A DNA stretch of 64,000 nt from Cycas panzhihuaensis (lineage: Eukaryota > Cycadophyta). The notes beneath the pieces were generated by a model, which saw only the letters and a list, made by a program, of their open reading frames with translations, ran no database searches and was not told the DNA's origin. The position numbers and the translations under genes are program-made. This document shows, piece by piece, positions 44,245 to 55,929 of the stretch; position 1 is the first letter of the stretch; every line of letters begins with the position of its first letter. The DNA lies in assembly GCA_023213395.1 (NCBI GenBank), contig CM041465.1:35471741-35535740 (forward strand). The letters are read 5' to 3'.

Positions 44245-46434
44245 AAGAGGAGACTAGCTCCCTTTGTTCTGGTTTGCAGCTTCTCAAGGAGATTTGAAGA
44301 AAGCTACAAACCCTTGGTGATGACCTTGGCCCTCCGAAGGCGATCCAAGGTTTGTTTTGAAGTTTTTATTGCAGGTTCAAGCATTTTGGAGCTACATTTA
44401 TAGGCTGAAGCAAGTACTTTTCAAATCTGAAATTTTTTTTTCAGACTTTTATCAAGAGTCGGACTCACTGCTTTCCAAAAGCAGTGATTTTCTCTAATTT
44501 TTCTTTAGAAAAATTATTTTTTGTAAATTCAAAGGCGGATCTCGGGAGTTACATTTGTTTTTATTTGGAAATCAATTTTTTAATCACTCCATTCGATCGC
44601 ACTTTATTTACAAAGATTCCTCACTATTCTGGGCCATTTTTTTAACTTGCAGAGTAATTTTCTTGATAAAAATTGGTTATTTCTACTGGTTTCTATTAGC
44701 TGCTCTCTATCTAACTTTCACTGTAGACTTCTAGAGGTGTAGCAGACCCTGCGTGGGTCCCACAGAGCTACTCAAGTGACCGTACGTCACTCACAAGGCC
44801 GTCTGATCAGGTTGTCACCCTTGTCCGTCAGTCGCCCTTTGAAAGGACCTCTTTACTCTGTTCTATTTGCACAGAGCCCAGAACATTCTCAGATTTGATC
44901 GTTTTCCATGATTTGTCTCCCTTTATGAGAGTTGTTTTTCATACTTAAAGAGTTATTTCCATACTTAAAGAGCTATTTTCATACTTAAATCTGCTGTTTA
45001 TGTCGAGTTCTGTGTCTGCTGAACTGCCAAAAGCCTTTATTTCTATCTACTGAACTGCAAAAAGGCTTTATTTCTATCTATTGAACTGCCAAAACGCTTT
45101 ATTTACGTGCATTGAGCGCCAAAAAGGCTTTATTACATCGCTGAAGCGCCAAAGGCTTTATTTCGCTGGGTTGAGCGCCAAAAGGCTTTATTACCGCTTT
45201 TGTTGACGCAAGACAGGCTGAAATGTGTTCTTAAAGGCAGTAAGCATCGCTACTAGATCCATCACATTTTGTGCTATAGGCATTCATGAAATTGACTTTG
45301 TACTGCATGCTGTTTTCTGAAGCTACATGCTACATGGTAAACGCTTTAATAAGATAAAGCAAGTATACAAAGAACTTAATACAGAGCTCTTCTATGGCAT
45401 TTTCAAGGTTTTCGAACAAGTGTTAATTGACTTTAAGAGAAGTGATTTCAAGTGTTTTTCATATAAAAAAAATGATATTTAATCACTAATTTTTAAACAC
45501 TTTTAAGGCACCTTGCATGGTGACCTAATAACCTTTAGTCTCAAAGAGGGTTCAAAACACTTTGTACTTAATAAAAATCACTTCTTCCTTTGATCGTTGG
45601 GACTAATTTAAAGTCGCAACACTTAGTGTTTGATGTCCATTTTCATGCAAGTGGTTCTCTTACCTTCATTTTTTCAGCATTAAAAGGAACCCACTTGTAT
45701 CTTCATCATAAGTTTTGCATTACTTCATTCAGTACTTAAGCTTTTTTTTCAAAAAAAGTACTTTGCAAAACTTATTGTAATCAAGCATTTGGTTTCTTAC
45801 TTAGATCAACAAAGCACTACATTTTTTATTAAAGTGCTCATTGTAAAAACACTTCTAATGTTTATATTGGTGTACTTACATTGCTTCCTCTTGAAGCCAC
45901 TTTCATTGTAAAGCTTAATCAAAGCATTTTCATAAGTACATTTTCCAAGCAAAAAGAAATCTAAGTTCACTTTAAAATTTGCTAAAAAGTGACTTAAAAT
46001 CATTGGAGAGGCCGAAAAGGTTCAAACCTTACCTCTAAATTAACCTTAAGCTTGGTACATTACTTAGGGGACCCGGTAGGCCAAATGCAGTCGATTGCGA
46101 CAATTAAGGTTGTTTGAGGAAAGGAGGTTTGAAAAGGGTGTTATTAGGGTCGTGAATCCTGTGAAAGCATGGTATGTCCATGCAGATCAACCCTACCTGC
46201 CTTGTCCTAGATTTAACTTGGCCAACTATTGGATCTCCTCTATAAGATCAAAGTTGGACCAACTCTATAGCCTAGCCCTCCACCCCTCATCATTCCATTC
46301 AGTTGCTGGATCTTCTAGTAAGATCAGGATTGTTGGTTTCGTTAGATGGTGGAAATTAAGCGACGAAAGCTTTGAGTTTCCAAGTTATCTGCTAGCTTTA
46401 AGCTTTTATAAACTGAAACATGACTACTATAAAC
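44245..46434 (+). other. Leader of E
   Basis: 2.2 kb of untranslated sequence. It includes a tandem repeat at 45019-45200 and the block at about 46080-46340 shared with C, D and K. The open frame at 46095-46475 has no ATG at its start and is read through the shared block, so I do not call it a gene. Confidence 0.8.
45019..45200 (+). repeat. Tandem repeat in E leader, about six 31-bp units
   Basis: Units follow the pattern ctgaactgccaaaaggcttt plus attt-rich tail. They start near 45019, 45050, 45081, 45112, 45141 and 45171, with growing divergence to the right. Confidence 0.8.
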
Positions 46435-49400
46435 ATGCTAAATCCATGCACCATTCAGTTAACATGACAAGATAATTACCAAGAATGGAAGAGACTCACT
46501 CAGAACTTGCTAATCATGAACGAATTTTGGAGTTATGTTTCTGGGAGATTACCTCGACCAACACATGTTATCAATGGCGATGCTACTGTGGAACCTGATG
46601 ATGCTTTACTTGCTGCTTGGGAAGCCAAAGATGAAATTGCTTTGGCATTCCTTCACATGATTGTTGATGTACATCTAGATCAGAATTTTGCTTGTGCTAA
46701 AACTTCTAAGGAAGCTTGGGACACTTTGTCCTCATTGTATGAAAGGCGAGATCAAGCTCGCATTTTAATGGTTAAGGCAAAATTGTATTCTATTAAGTTT
46801 GTCAAGCCCATGTCGACTTTTCTTTCCTCCATCAAGGAGATATGTAATGAACTAAATACACTTGGAAGTCCAGCTACAAGGGATGAATTGATCACATCCA
46901 TCACCAAAGCCTTACCCAAGGACTACAATGGCTTCATTTCGTCTACTACAAGAGATGGTTCTCTCAAAACTATGACATTCAACAAATTTGAAAGTCTGCT
47001 ACTTCAAGAAAAACAAATCTACACTAAAGATAATGAGGAGGAACCATCTACATCAGATGCATTCACGGCCAACTCAAAGGCCAAACAGCAACCCAAACCT
47101 GCACTTTCAAAGCAATTTGGGAACATGAACATTGGGTCTTCAAGGACCAATGTTGTATGTCATTATTGTGGCAAACCTGGCCACATAGCACCTGATTGTC
47201 AGAAAAATCAAGTAGATCTACGCCAGCAGCAGCAACCACGTCATCTGAATCAACAACAGCAGCAGCAGCAACAACCACCTCGACCAAATCGAGGTGCCTA
47301 TCGAGGAGGTCAAAGAGGAAGGAGGGGCTTCAGAGGTGGCAATCAACGCTACTTTAATCAGCTTGCAGATGAAGACAAACTGTTTTGTGCATATCAGACA
47401 TCCAAGGTTGATGAAACTTGGATTATTGATTCTGGAGCTTCACAACACATGATTGGAAGTGAAGAGCTCCTCACCAACATCAAGGAAGGCAAAGGTCAAT
47501 CAGTGACCTTTGGGAATAATCAATCTGTCAAAATTTCTGGAGTAGGCACAATAACTCCATTTTCTTCTTCATCAAGTCCTTCCTCCTCATTTCCCGATGG
47601 CAATGCCTATTTAATACCTTCAATGGACAAAAATTTATTATCTGTTAGCAAGTTGGTTAAGCAACAGATGAGTGTATTGTTCCAAAACGGGAAATGTATA
47701 ATCAGTGATAAAGAAGACCAAGTAGTAGCTGTTGGCTATGAGGATCAAGGCCTCTACAAGTTGGATGCAAATAATATAACCCTTGATTCTGCTTACTCTG
47801 GTTCCATTGTCACTCCTTACTTGTCCAAGATGCAACTTTGGCATCAACGTCTAGGCCATTTGAGCTTAGACAATTTGAGGCAGATGATTAACAAGAACAT
47901 GGTACATGGGCTTCCTAAGATTTATGGAACAAAATGTTTTTGCGAAGCGTGCATTACGGGAACTCAGCATCGCTTGCCTTTCCCTAAAGGCAAAGTGTGG
48001 CGTGCATCACATCCTCTACAGTTCATACATTCGGATTTGTATGGACCTATGTCCACATCATCTTTTGGAGGAGCTTTGTATTACATCTCCTTCATTGATG
48101 ACTTCTCTCACAAAGTCTAGGTCTATTTCATCAAACACAAATCTGAAGTATTTTCCAAGTTCAAAGAATTCAAGCTTGAAGTGGAAAATGAGTCTGGCCA
48201 TTCAATCAAAATGTTAAGGACAGACAATGGAGGTGAATTTACATCAAATGAATTCATTCAATACTGCAAGGATAACGGCATTCAAAGACAACTGACTATA
48301 CCTCACACTCCTCAACAAAATGGAGTCTCCGAATGGATGAACACAACTTTGGCCAATAAAACCAAAGCTATGATGCATGCACAAGGACTCACTCAAGCTT
48401 ATTGGGCAGAAGCATTTTACACAGCTGCCTATGTGCCCAATCGCAGTCCTACTACAGCAGTCACCAAAATGACACCCGAGGAGGCATGGTCTAGCAAAAA
48501 GCCTACTGTCAGCCATTTGAGGACTTTTGGGTGCACTGCTTATATGCACATTCCCGATCAGCAAAGGAAGAAATTAGACAAACATAGTCTGAAATGCATC
48601 TTTGTAGGTTATGCCATTCACAACAAAGCCTACAAGTTGTATGATCCTATAGGGAAAAAAATGCATCTCTCAAGAGATGTCATCTTTGCTTAAGAAGATC
48701 ACAAGGATTTGCAAACAGCATCCATGCAACCTCCCGTTGACAAAGGCAAGAAGATTGTTGAGGCCTTCCTTCCCTCTCAATCCTCTACACCATGTTCATC
48801 ATACACTTTCTTTGGACCGTCTACTTCAACTGAATTTGCTCCACTTGATCCAAGCACCTCTTCTGTTGACCAACCGCTCACACCAGAAGATCTTGAGGTT
48901 CAAGTAACTTCAATTCAAAAGTTATCCAAATGGTACACACAAACAGTTCAGGTCGGTCACATCATTGAAGGAAAATGTCCATCTAAATATCGGTAGCAAA
49001 CCAATTATGCACTTATGGCTGAAGTGCTTTGTCTTGATGAGCCTTCCACTTTTGAGGAGGCTTCTAAAAATGAAAATTGGAAGGCTGCCATGGATGAAGA
49101 AATCCATTCTATTGAAAAGAATGGTATTTGGAATTTGGTTGAATTGCCTAAACACAAACATGCAATCAGTTGTAAATGGGTCTACAAGACCAAATTCCAT
49201 TCTGATGGTTCACGTAAACGGCAGAAGGCCCGCCTTGTGGCAAAAGAATTCAAACAAAAAGGAGGCATAGACTATGAGAAAACTTTTGCACCAGTGGTAA
49301 ATATGAACACCATCAGACTCATCTTGGCCTTAGCTGCTTAATGCAAATGGCCAGTCTATCAGATGGACGTGAAAAGCGCCTTTCTTAATGGCGATCTTCA

Positions 49401-50607
49401 GGAGGAGGTATATTTGGAGCAACCTCCCGGTTACAAAGTACAAGGCAAAGAGCATTTTGTATATCGCCTAAAAAAGGCGTTATATGGCTTGAAACAAGCT
49501 CCAAGAGCATGGTACTCAAAGATCGATGATTACTTCTTGAGACATGGGTTTCATCGATCTACTTCAGATCCTAATCTGTATATAAAACATGAAAAGAACC
49601 ATGTCATTTTTGTTGCCTTGTATGTAGATGACTTAGTGATCACTGGCAGTGACACTAAGATGATACACATTCTCCAAGATGACTTGAAGAGAAGTTTCGA
49701 GATGACAGATCTTGGACCTCTCCATTACTTTTTAGGCTTTGAGATATGGCAACAGCCAGGCTATATCTTCATCTCCCAAGCGAAATATTCTTGGGACATT
49801 TTACAACGGTTCAGGATGCACGACTACAAACCAGCGCCTACACCAATGGAGAATGGATCTAAGCTTACTCTCAATAAGGAAGCTGCACCGGCAGATCCCA
49901 CACTTTATCGGCAGTTGATTGGGAGCCTCATTTATCTCACCAACCCTCGACCGGACATTTCATTTGTAGTTGGGATTTGTTCACAATACATGTTTCAACC
50001 CAATCAGATACATTGGAATGCAGCTAAACGCATACTAAAATACGTCAAAGGCACATTGCAGCATGGCCTTGAGTATGCGCATAATGAGAACTTCACTCTA
50101 AAAGGGTTCTCAAATTCTGATTGGGCAGGTTGCCAAGATAGCAAGAGATCAACCTCGGGATACTGTTTTTCCCTTGGTTCAGCAGTTGTTTCGTGGAGTT
50201 GCAAGAAGCAACCCAATGTTACCTTGTCCTCCACCGAAGCAGAGTACAAAACTACAGTCAACGTAGCTTGTGAAGCTATCTGGCTACAACGGATTCTTGG
50301 GGAACTTGGACTTGAGCAAAATCACCCCACCAGGATATATTGTGACAATCAAAGTGTACTCAAGTTAGCCAAGAATCCAGTTTTTCATGCACGGACAAAA
50401 CATATCAAGGTTCACCATCACTTCATCAGAGAGCATGTTCAGAATTGTGAGATCAACCTCCAGTATTGACCTACAGAGGAGCAGACAACAGATATCTTTA
50501 CCAAGCCTCTTGGTAGAGAAAAGTTTGCAAAATTCAGAGATGGTCTTGGTGTCCGACTTAACATTGTAAGCGATGAAGGGGTGTTAAACCTTATGTTTAC
50601 ATGTTAA
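46435..50607 (+). pseudogene. Copia E gag-pol polyprotein, one frame with stops
   Basis: A 1391-codon frame encodes all element proteins. The start ATG (MLNPCTIQL) is at 46435, supported by the intact start of K. Gag helix region ends near 46980. Domains: knuckle CHYCGKPGHIAPDC at 47158-47199, a Gln-rich and Arg-Gly-rich linker, protease DSGAS at 47428-47442, integrase zinc segment HQRLGH...CFCEAC (47842-47952), catalytic residues in HSDLYGP (48034), LRTDNGGEF and NGVSEWMN. RT has YVDD at 49621-49632. RNase H has LSSTEAEYKT and HARTKHIKVHHHF. Stops are at 46465, 48118, 48691, 48994, 49339 and 50467; I found no frameshift. The natural stop is inside the 3' LTR. Confidence 0.94.
50573..50581 (+). 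other. Polypurine tract of E
   Basis: gaaggggtg-type purine run between the end of RNase H and the LTR; shorter than in A and D. Confidence 0.75.
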
Positions 50608-51133
50608 GATAATGTACTTTAATTTTTATGTAATATGTGTACTTTTGTACTTTAGGGGTGACTTATCACTTAAGTGATAAAGTGCACACCCACATTCTTT
50701 CTAGTGACACAACGTTGTCACTAAAGGGTCAAATGGACCCTCATGTATTTTTGCTCACATGAGAGCCCAAAAGAACACGTCCTACATGCAAAGCATGTAT
50801 CTTGGATGTTTGACACTTGTCAAACATCCAAAGCCTTAGGTCTCTCATTTCACTCTATATAATGAGACCTCTCATCATTGTCTAATAAGAAAGTTGGAGC
50901 TGTATTGTTATGCTGTCAGTTTGCTAATTAAATTGTTCATTCTTTGGAGGTTGGACCAATTCCAACTCCACATATTGGGTATCATTTTCTCTTGCTCCTT
51001 CATTTGTGCTTTGTCTCTTTGCTCTCTATTTTCCTTGAGATTATTATACTTGTTTGTATTTGTGCAACTAGAACTAGAGTGATCCTAGTTTCTAGATCTT
51101 GGGACTGTTGAGGCCATCTAGCCTCTTTTCACA
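50582..51133 (+). repeat. 3' LTR of E
   Basis: The partner is 43679-44230. The TSD tgcag follows. Confidence 0.96.
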
Positions 51134-51172
51134 TGCAGTTGGCAGGCTCCCCACATTCACGTTAAGGGGGGA
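51134..51172 (+). other. Tail of B with polypurine tract
   Basis: After the TSD of E the tail of B resumes. The purine run aaggggggga-like at 51164-51172 lies directly before the LTR. Confidence 0.85.
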
Positions 51173-51527
51173 TGTTAACATGACAATTATTTGTTAAACC
51201 ACTAAGTTAATGTTAGTGTGGTCTAACTAAGGTGATTAAGTGAAAAGGTGCGACTTATTCAGAGGGTCACAATCCTAATCAGGTGGCACCTCTTGGAAGA
51301 GTATAAAAACCTTGAGGCCTTGTGTATTCGATGTATCAAGCCATTGTAAAATAATCAATGTGATCCATCAAGGATCCTTTTGTAGTGGGGTTTTTTCCCA
51401 AAAGGGTTTTCCCACATAAATCATGTGTATTGTGCATCTGTCTTTTGTGTGTACTCTTGTTTGTTTGTTGTGTATAGTTAAAGATTCTGCAGATCTGAAC
51501 ATTTGTGTGATTTCATGTTCCCGAACA
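51173..51527 (+). repeat. 3' LTR of B
   Basis: TGTTAACATG to CCCGAACA; the partner is 16307-16662. TATAAAA at 51302-51308. Confidence 0.93.
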
Positions 51528-51532
51528 TGGTT

Positions 51533-52950
51533 TGGTACAAATTGGTGTCATGCTTCAAGTAGTAGCATGGCATGATATCATCTGCCTCTATACCAAACAT
51601 TCTGATACGAAAACTAGATCATATGCTTAAGCGAAGGAAAGCTAATGTTTGACTTAAGTGTTAAAATCTTCCAACAAAATTTTAACATATTTCCAACAAA
51701 TTCAAAGTACTGAAAAGATTATCAAGGGTGGAATAAAGAAAAACTTGGAATTAAGAGAGAAAATTTCTAGATAGATGATTATGCACCCAAATAGAATATG
51801 AAAATGGTTGTGGCACCAAATAAATTAGATGAAAGAACCCAATGTTAAGTGGCTCTTATTGCCAAAATTTTTAGCAAGGAAGACTCAAACAAATGGACCA
51901 AATAACTATTTATTTGATTTATTTGGTTTTAAATAAAAGAAGAATATTTCAGTGGATAGAAATAACCAATGATATAATTACCCTACAACTTGAAGGGGTT
52001 AAAAGCGACAAAACGTTTTTGGACTCCTAGTTGATTTTTGCTATCTTAGAGTGTATTGAACTTGGACTAATTTCCATGCCTAATTAAGCACAAAAAAATG
52101 CAAACATGCCAATGCAGTTTCACGTTTCAAATGCATGAAAAACAAACCAACGTGTTTTCATTTGTGCAATAGTGAATATATTTTTCTTTGCCATTTAAAA
52201 TTCTTTGAATTAGTCTAAAAGAATTAGAGATGAGGTTAAAAATGGCTAGTTGGTGAGGATCGAAGGAGAAATGGAGATTTCTATCTCCTTGAAAACTAAT
52301 GCATTATATGCATAAATCAATTTGAGAGATATGTATCATTTTTACCTAGATATCCATTAGAGAGGCTTTGTTTCATTGATATTTGCAAGTAACTTTACTA
52401 CATTTGGGAAAGAATATATACTAAACATGAGAAAATGCTATATCAAAAAGAGGTGTCGTAATTTGAACCTAGAGGTGTAATAGTAGGATTGATATGAATT
52501 TGTTAGCTATTGAATGTCAGGTGCTCATGTTGAGGACTACAAGGGAAAGATATTATGATTTGGATAATCATATACTAGCACATTTGACATCTTTGAGAAT
52601 GTCAATAAAGTGTTATTGGCTTGATGAGACTGATAAATTCAAAAACCCTATGGAAAAGGTGCCAATGAGCATTGCTAAACACCAAGTTGAATAGAACATT
52701 ATTGCTGAAGTTGGCCCAAGTTGAGCAAATATCTTAAGAGAACACCTGAGCAAGCACAAAGAAAGAGAAACCTAAGAAAAAGGTAAAACAAATAACTAAA
52801 AAAGATAGAGGCAATAAAGCAATAGTCCAAGGAAAGACAAAGATAGAAAGGGCAAACTTATGGATTTCATCATATTTCAATTAGGTCTTCTTTGCCAAGT
52901 CAATTTGTGAATAATATAGAGATATATGAGATCAAAACGTTTATGCCAAA
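51533..52950. other. Unassigned old sequence right of B
   Basis: AT-rich with no recognisable coding region; the only open frame of note (52494-52694) has no known motif. It is probably the 5' part of the decayed Gypsy that becomes recognisable from 52960. Confidence 0.4.
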
Positions 52951-52959
52951 TTACACAAA

Positions 52960-53828
52960 CTTCGACAAATAGGAATGGTATAGTAGTACATAGAAGAGTT
53001 CCAAAGTTTACTAAATAGAATTCCTAAAAAATTAAGAGGAAGCATCTAACAAAGTCTTACATCTAGGGTCTAAAAGAAAACCTATACTATCGATTAAAAA
53101 TAATAGTGATATTAGATTTCAAGCAGGCCATGATACAATCTCGAAATATGGAAGCTAAATTACATGTCTAATATTGAGCAGGCTAAGCAAGAAGTAGGGA
53201 AGGCAGATTCTCTTCTTACCAGAAGAACTTTACCACATTTCCAAGAATAAACTCCAAGAACCTCTAATTCTAGAGAATGCCCAAAAGATAGGTCAACCAA
53301 GCAATGCAACAAGGACAAAACATTTAAAGAAAGGGACCAATTTTACATGCAAAACCAAATTGAACAAGGATCACAAGTGCCCTCAAAAGAAAATATACAT
53401 GATAAAGAATAAAGATGCAACAAAGGAAGAGGAAGCTAATGACCCAAACTTGAAAATTAATCCGGAATTAAACCTTGAAGAGGATATGGACTTAAAAGGA
53501 GTCAAAACATTATTATAAATTGCAATTGGAGTTACCATATCACCACATACATTACAATTCCACGAAATGATCAAGTACAACAAGGTTATATTGCTAGTGA
53601 ATAGTGGAAGCATGCATACTTTATAAACAGGCAAGCACTCGAACAAACAAGATTGTAAGTTTCTCTATATAAGCAATATCAAGTGGCTATCGTAAGAGGA
53701 AAGACTATGCCTTTCTAAGGAATCAAGCCTAGGCTGTCACTAGCAATCAAAGAGTATTCCTTGCAGTCAACAATGTTTGCAATGATGTTCAAAGGAGTCG
53801 ATGTAGCATTAGGAGTACAATGGCTGAG
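52960..53828 (+). pseudogene. Gypsy gag-protease relic
   Basis: With shifts and stops allowed, the + strand gives YIEEFQSLLNRIP near 52990, then GLKENLYYRLK near 53070 (gag C-terminal core), a knuckle-like CKTKLNKDHKC near 53352, and the protease site LLVNSGSMHTL near 53590 (expected LVDSGSTHNF). It ends VALGVQWLS near 53805-53828, the usual VVLGxQWL strand. The catalytic Asp is changed to Asn. It is interrupted at 53828 by K. Confidence 0.75.
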
Positions 53829-54090
53829 TTTTAAACCTTTATGCTTAAATGTTAAGTAATGTACTTTATAATGTGTTATTGATGTACTTTATGTTAGTGT
53901 GACTTATCACTTAATGTGATAAAAGTACGCACCCACATTCTTTCTAATTGTGCAACATTGTAACTTGAGGGTTAATGTACCCTCATACACTTGTGCTCAC
54001 AAGAGAGCCCAATGGAACACTTGTCTCGCATGCAACTAGCTTGCTTGCATGTTTGACATTCATCAAACATGCAACACTCCTAAGTCTCCA
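53829..54090 (+). repeat. 5' LTR of K, first part
   Basis: Colinear with the first half of the E LTR: ttaaacctttatgcttaaatg, decayed palindrome ttatcacttaatgtgataa, then the catgtttgacattcatcaaa hairpin relic. The first TG is mutated, so the left end is good to a few bases only. Confidence 0.82.
54086..54090 (+). other. TSD of L, left copy
   Basis: ctcca is repeated at 59201-59205. Confidence 0.92.
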
Positions 54091-54302
54091 TGATAACAAT
54101 CTCAATAGAGATGAAGTGAGAACTTGCATTCCATGGAAATCTAGTCTCATTTAAATATACATTATGCAAGATGACCATTACAAACTAAATCGTAACCGAT
54201 TCATCCCTGACTGCCAAGTGTCATTATCTTAGACATAAGTTACATTTGAGGGTGATACTACATTACCCCTTTTACACCTAGATAAAACATTACACTCTAA
54301 CA
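54091..54302 (-). repeat. 3' LTR of L
   Basis: The partner is 58989-59200. On the - strand it reads TGTTAGAGTG to GTTATCA. Confidence 0.95.
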
Positions 54303-54316
54303 CCCTCTCTTAATGT
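54303..54316 (-). other. Polypurine tract of L
   Basis: The complement reads aagagaggg directly before the LTR start. Confidence 0.8.
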
Positions 54317-55800
54317 TTTATCTCTAGTAAACCTAATTTGTTCCTCACATATTGAAGTCTCTCTTTTCCAAGAGATTTTGTCAGCAGGTCTACAACTTGT
54401 TCAGTAGATGGGCAGTATTCCAAATCAATTTCCCTGTTGTAGACTTTTTCTCTTATAAAGTGATGATGAACTTCTATGTGTTTAGTTCTTGCATGAAGAA
54501 CTGGATTTTTGGTTAACTTGATGGCACTTTGATTGTCACACTTCAGAAGGGTTGCTTTATTCTGTCGTTGTTCTAGATCGGTTAGTAGTTGCCTCAACCA
54601 GATGACTTCACACGTAGTTGTTACAACTGCTTTGTATTCTGCCTCAATGGATGATAATGCAACAGTAGCTTATTTCTTGCTGCACCATGAAATTACTGAA
54701 GATCCTAAAAAGAAACATTATCCACTAGTTGATTCCCTTTGTTCCTTGTCTCATGCCCAGTCGGAGTCACAAAAACCTAACAAATCAGTTGATCCTCCTT
54801 TAGGATACACCAATTTCAAATTTGTCGTTCCCTTTAGGTACCTTAGAATTCTCTTTGCAGCCTTCTAGTGTCTCACTTTAGGATTTTGCATATATCTAGA
54901 TACTAATCCCGTTGAATGAGATATGTCAGGCCTGGTGGCTGTTAGATAAATCATACTTCTGATCATCTGTCTATATAAGGTGATGTCTACTGCCTGCTCC
55001 AAATCATCGGCTACCAGTTCACAATTTGTTTCCATGGGTGTGGCACAGGGATTGCAATTTTCCATATGGAATTTGGTTAATAGATCTTGATGTATTTGCT
55101 ATGAGACAGAGCTACATAACCTTGTTGTTGATCTATTTCCAATCCCAGGTAGTAGCTTAGGAGGCCCAAATCTGTCATTTCAAATTCTCGCTTGAGTTAT
55201 TCTTTTATGTCTTCAGTGGCTTCTTCATCATTGCCAGTGAGGACCATATCATCAACATAAACAACAATTACTATGATTTTATCACCCTTTGAGTTTATGT
55301 ACAAGTTGGGGTCTGAATCACATCGTTTGAAGCCATTCTAACACAGATAATGACCCAATTTTGAGTACCAAGTCTGAGGGGCTTGCTTTAATCCATACAA
55401 TGCCTTTTTTAGTTTGCATACCAGATGCTCTTGTCCTTCTTTGATGTATCCTTCAGGTTGTCTCATGCAAACTTCCTCTTCCAATTCTCCATTCAAAAAG
55501 GCACTTTTTACATCTAACTGAAAGAATCTCCAATCTTGTACAGCTGCTACTGCAATCACTGTCCTTACAATGTTTAGCTTGGCCATAGGGGAAAAGGTTT
55601 CTTCAAAGTCTACTGCAGTTGTTTGAGTGTACCCTTTCGCAACAAACCGAGCTTTGTGTTTCTCTATTTTGCCATTGGTTCTCTCCTTGATTTTGTAGAC
55701 CCATTTGTAGCTGACAGCAGATTTGTTGGCAGGTAATTCTACCAGTTCCCATGTTTGATTTTTCCTAATTGAATCCATTTCACTGCCCATGGTTGTCTTC
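54307..55800 (-). pseudogene. Copia L RT and RNase H
   Basis: RT opens with MDSIRKNQTWELVELP and continues WVYKIKERTNGKIEKHKARF and QLDVKSAFLNGELEEEV; the 150-codon segment at 55338-55790 is intact. The active site YVDD is at 55248-55259. RNase H has ATLLKCDNQSAIKLTKNP and HARTKHIEVHHHFIREKV, ending LGKERLQYVRNKLGL near 54330. Stops at several Trp, Gln and Cys positions and shifts near 55330 and 55070 break it. Confidence 0.92.
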
Positions 55801-55929
55801 CACTCATTTTGATATTTGGCCTCTTGAAAGGTCTATGGTTCGACTGTACTTAGCAGGGCCCTTGGTCTTTGACTTCGTGTTCTGTGTTCAAGCATATTGC
55901 CTTTTCCTTCTTCCATTATTTTGATGAAC

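Larger units (their letters stand above)
43679..51133 (+). mobile_element. Copia element E (family alpha), full length
   Basis: This is the best preserved element of the window: two 552-bp LTRs, primer site, leader, a single gag-pol frame, polypurine tract and TSD tgcag; total 7455 bp. LTR divergence is about 3% by eye. It serves as the reference for A, C, D, J and K. Confidence 0.96.
16307..51527 (+). mobile_element. Copia element B, outer host of the nest
   Basis: LTRs of 356 and 355 bp lie 34.5 kb apart. Removing C, G and E leaves about 6.4 kb in the order LTR, primer site, leader, gag, protease, integrase, RT, RNase H, polypurine tract, LTR. The pol frame broken at 25204 resumes at 42919, and the stretch broken at 43678 resumes at 51134. 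LTR divergence is about 10% by eye, the highest of the nest, as expected for the outermost element. Confidence 0.93.

Noticed and set aside
46095-46475. 126-codon frame just upstream of E gag
   Set aside because: It opens at TTG with no ATG start, and the homologous region in C, D and K is not open; a conserved RNA block explains it better.
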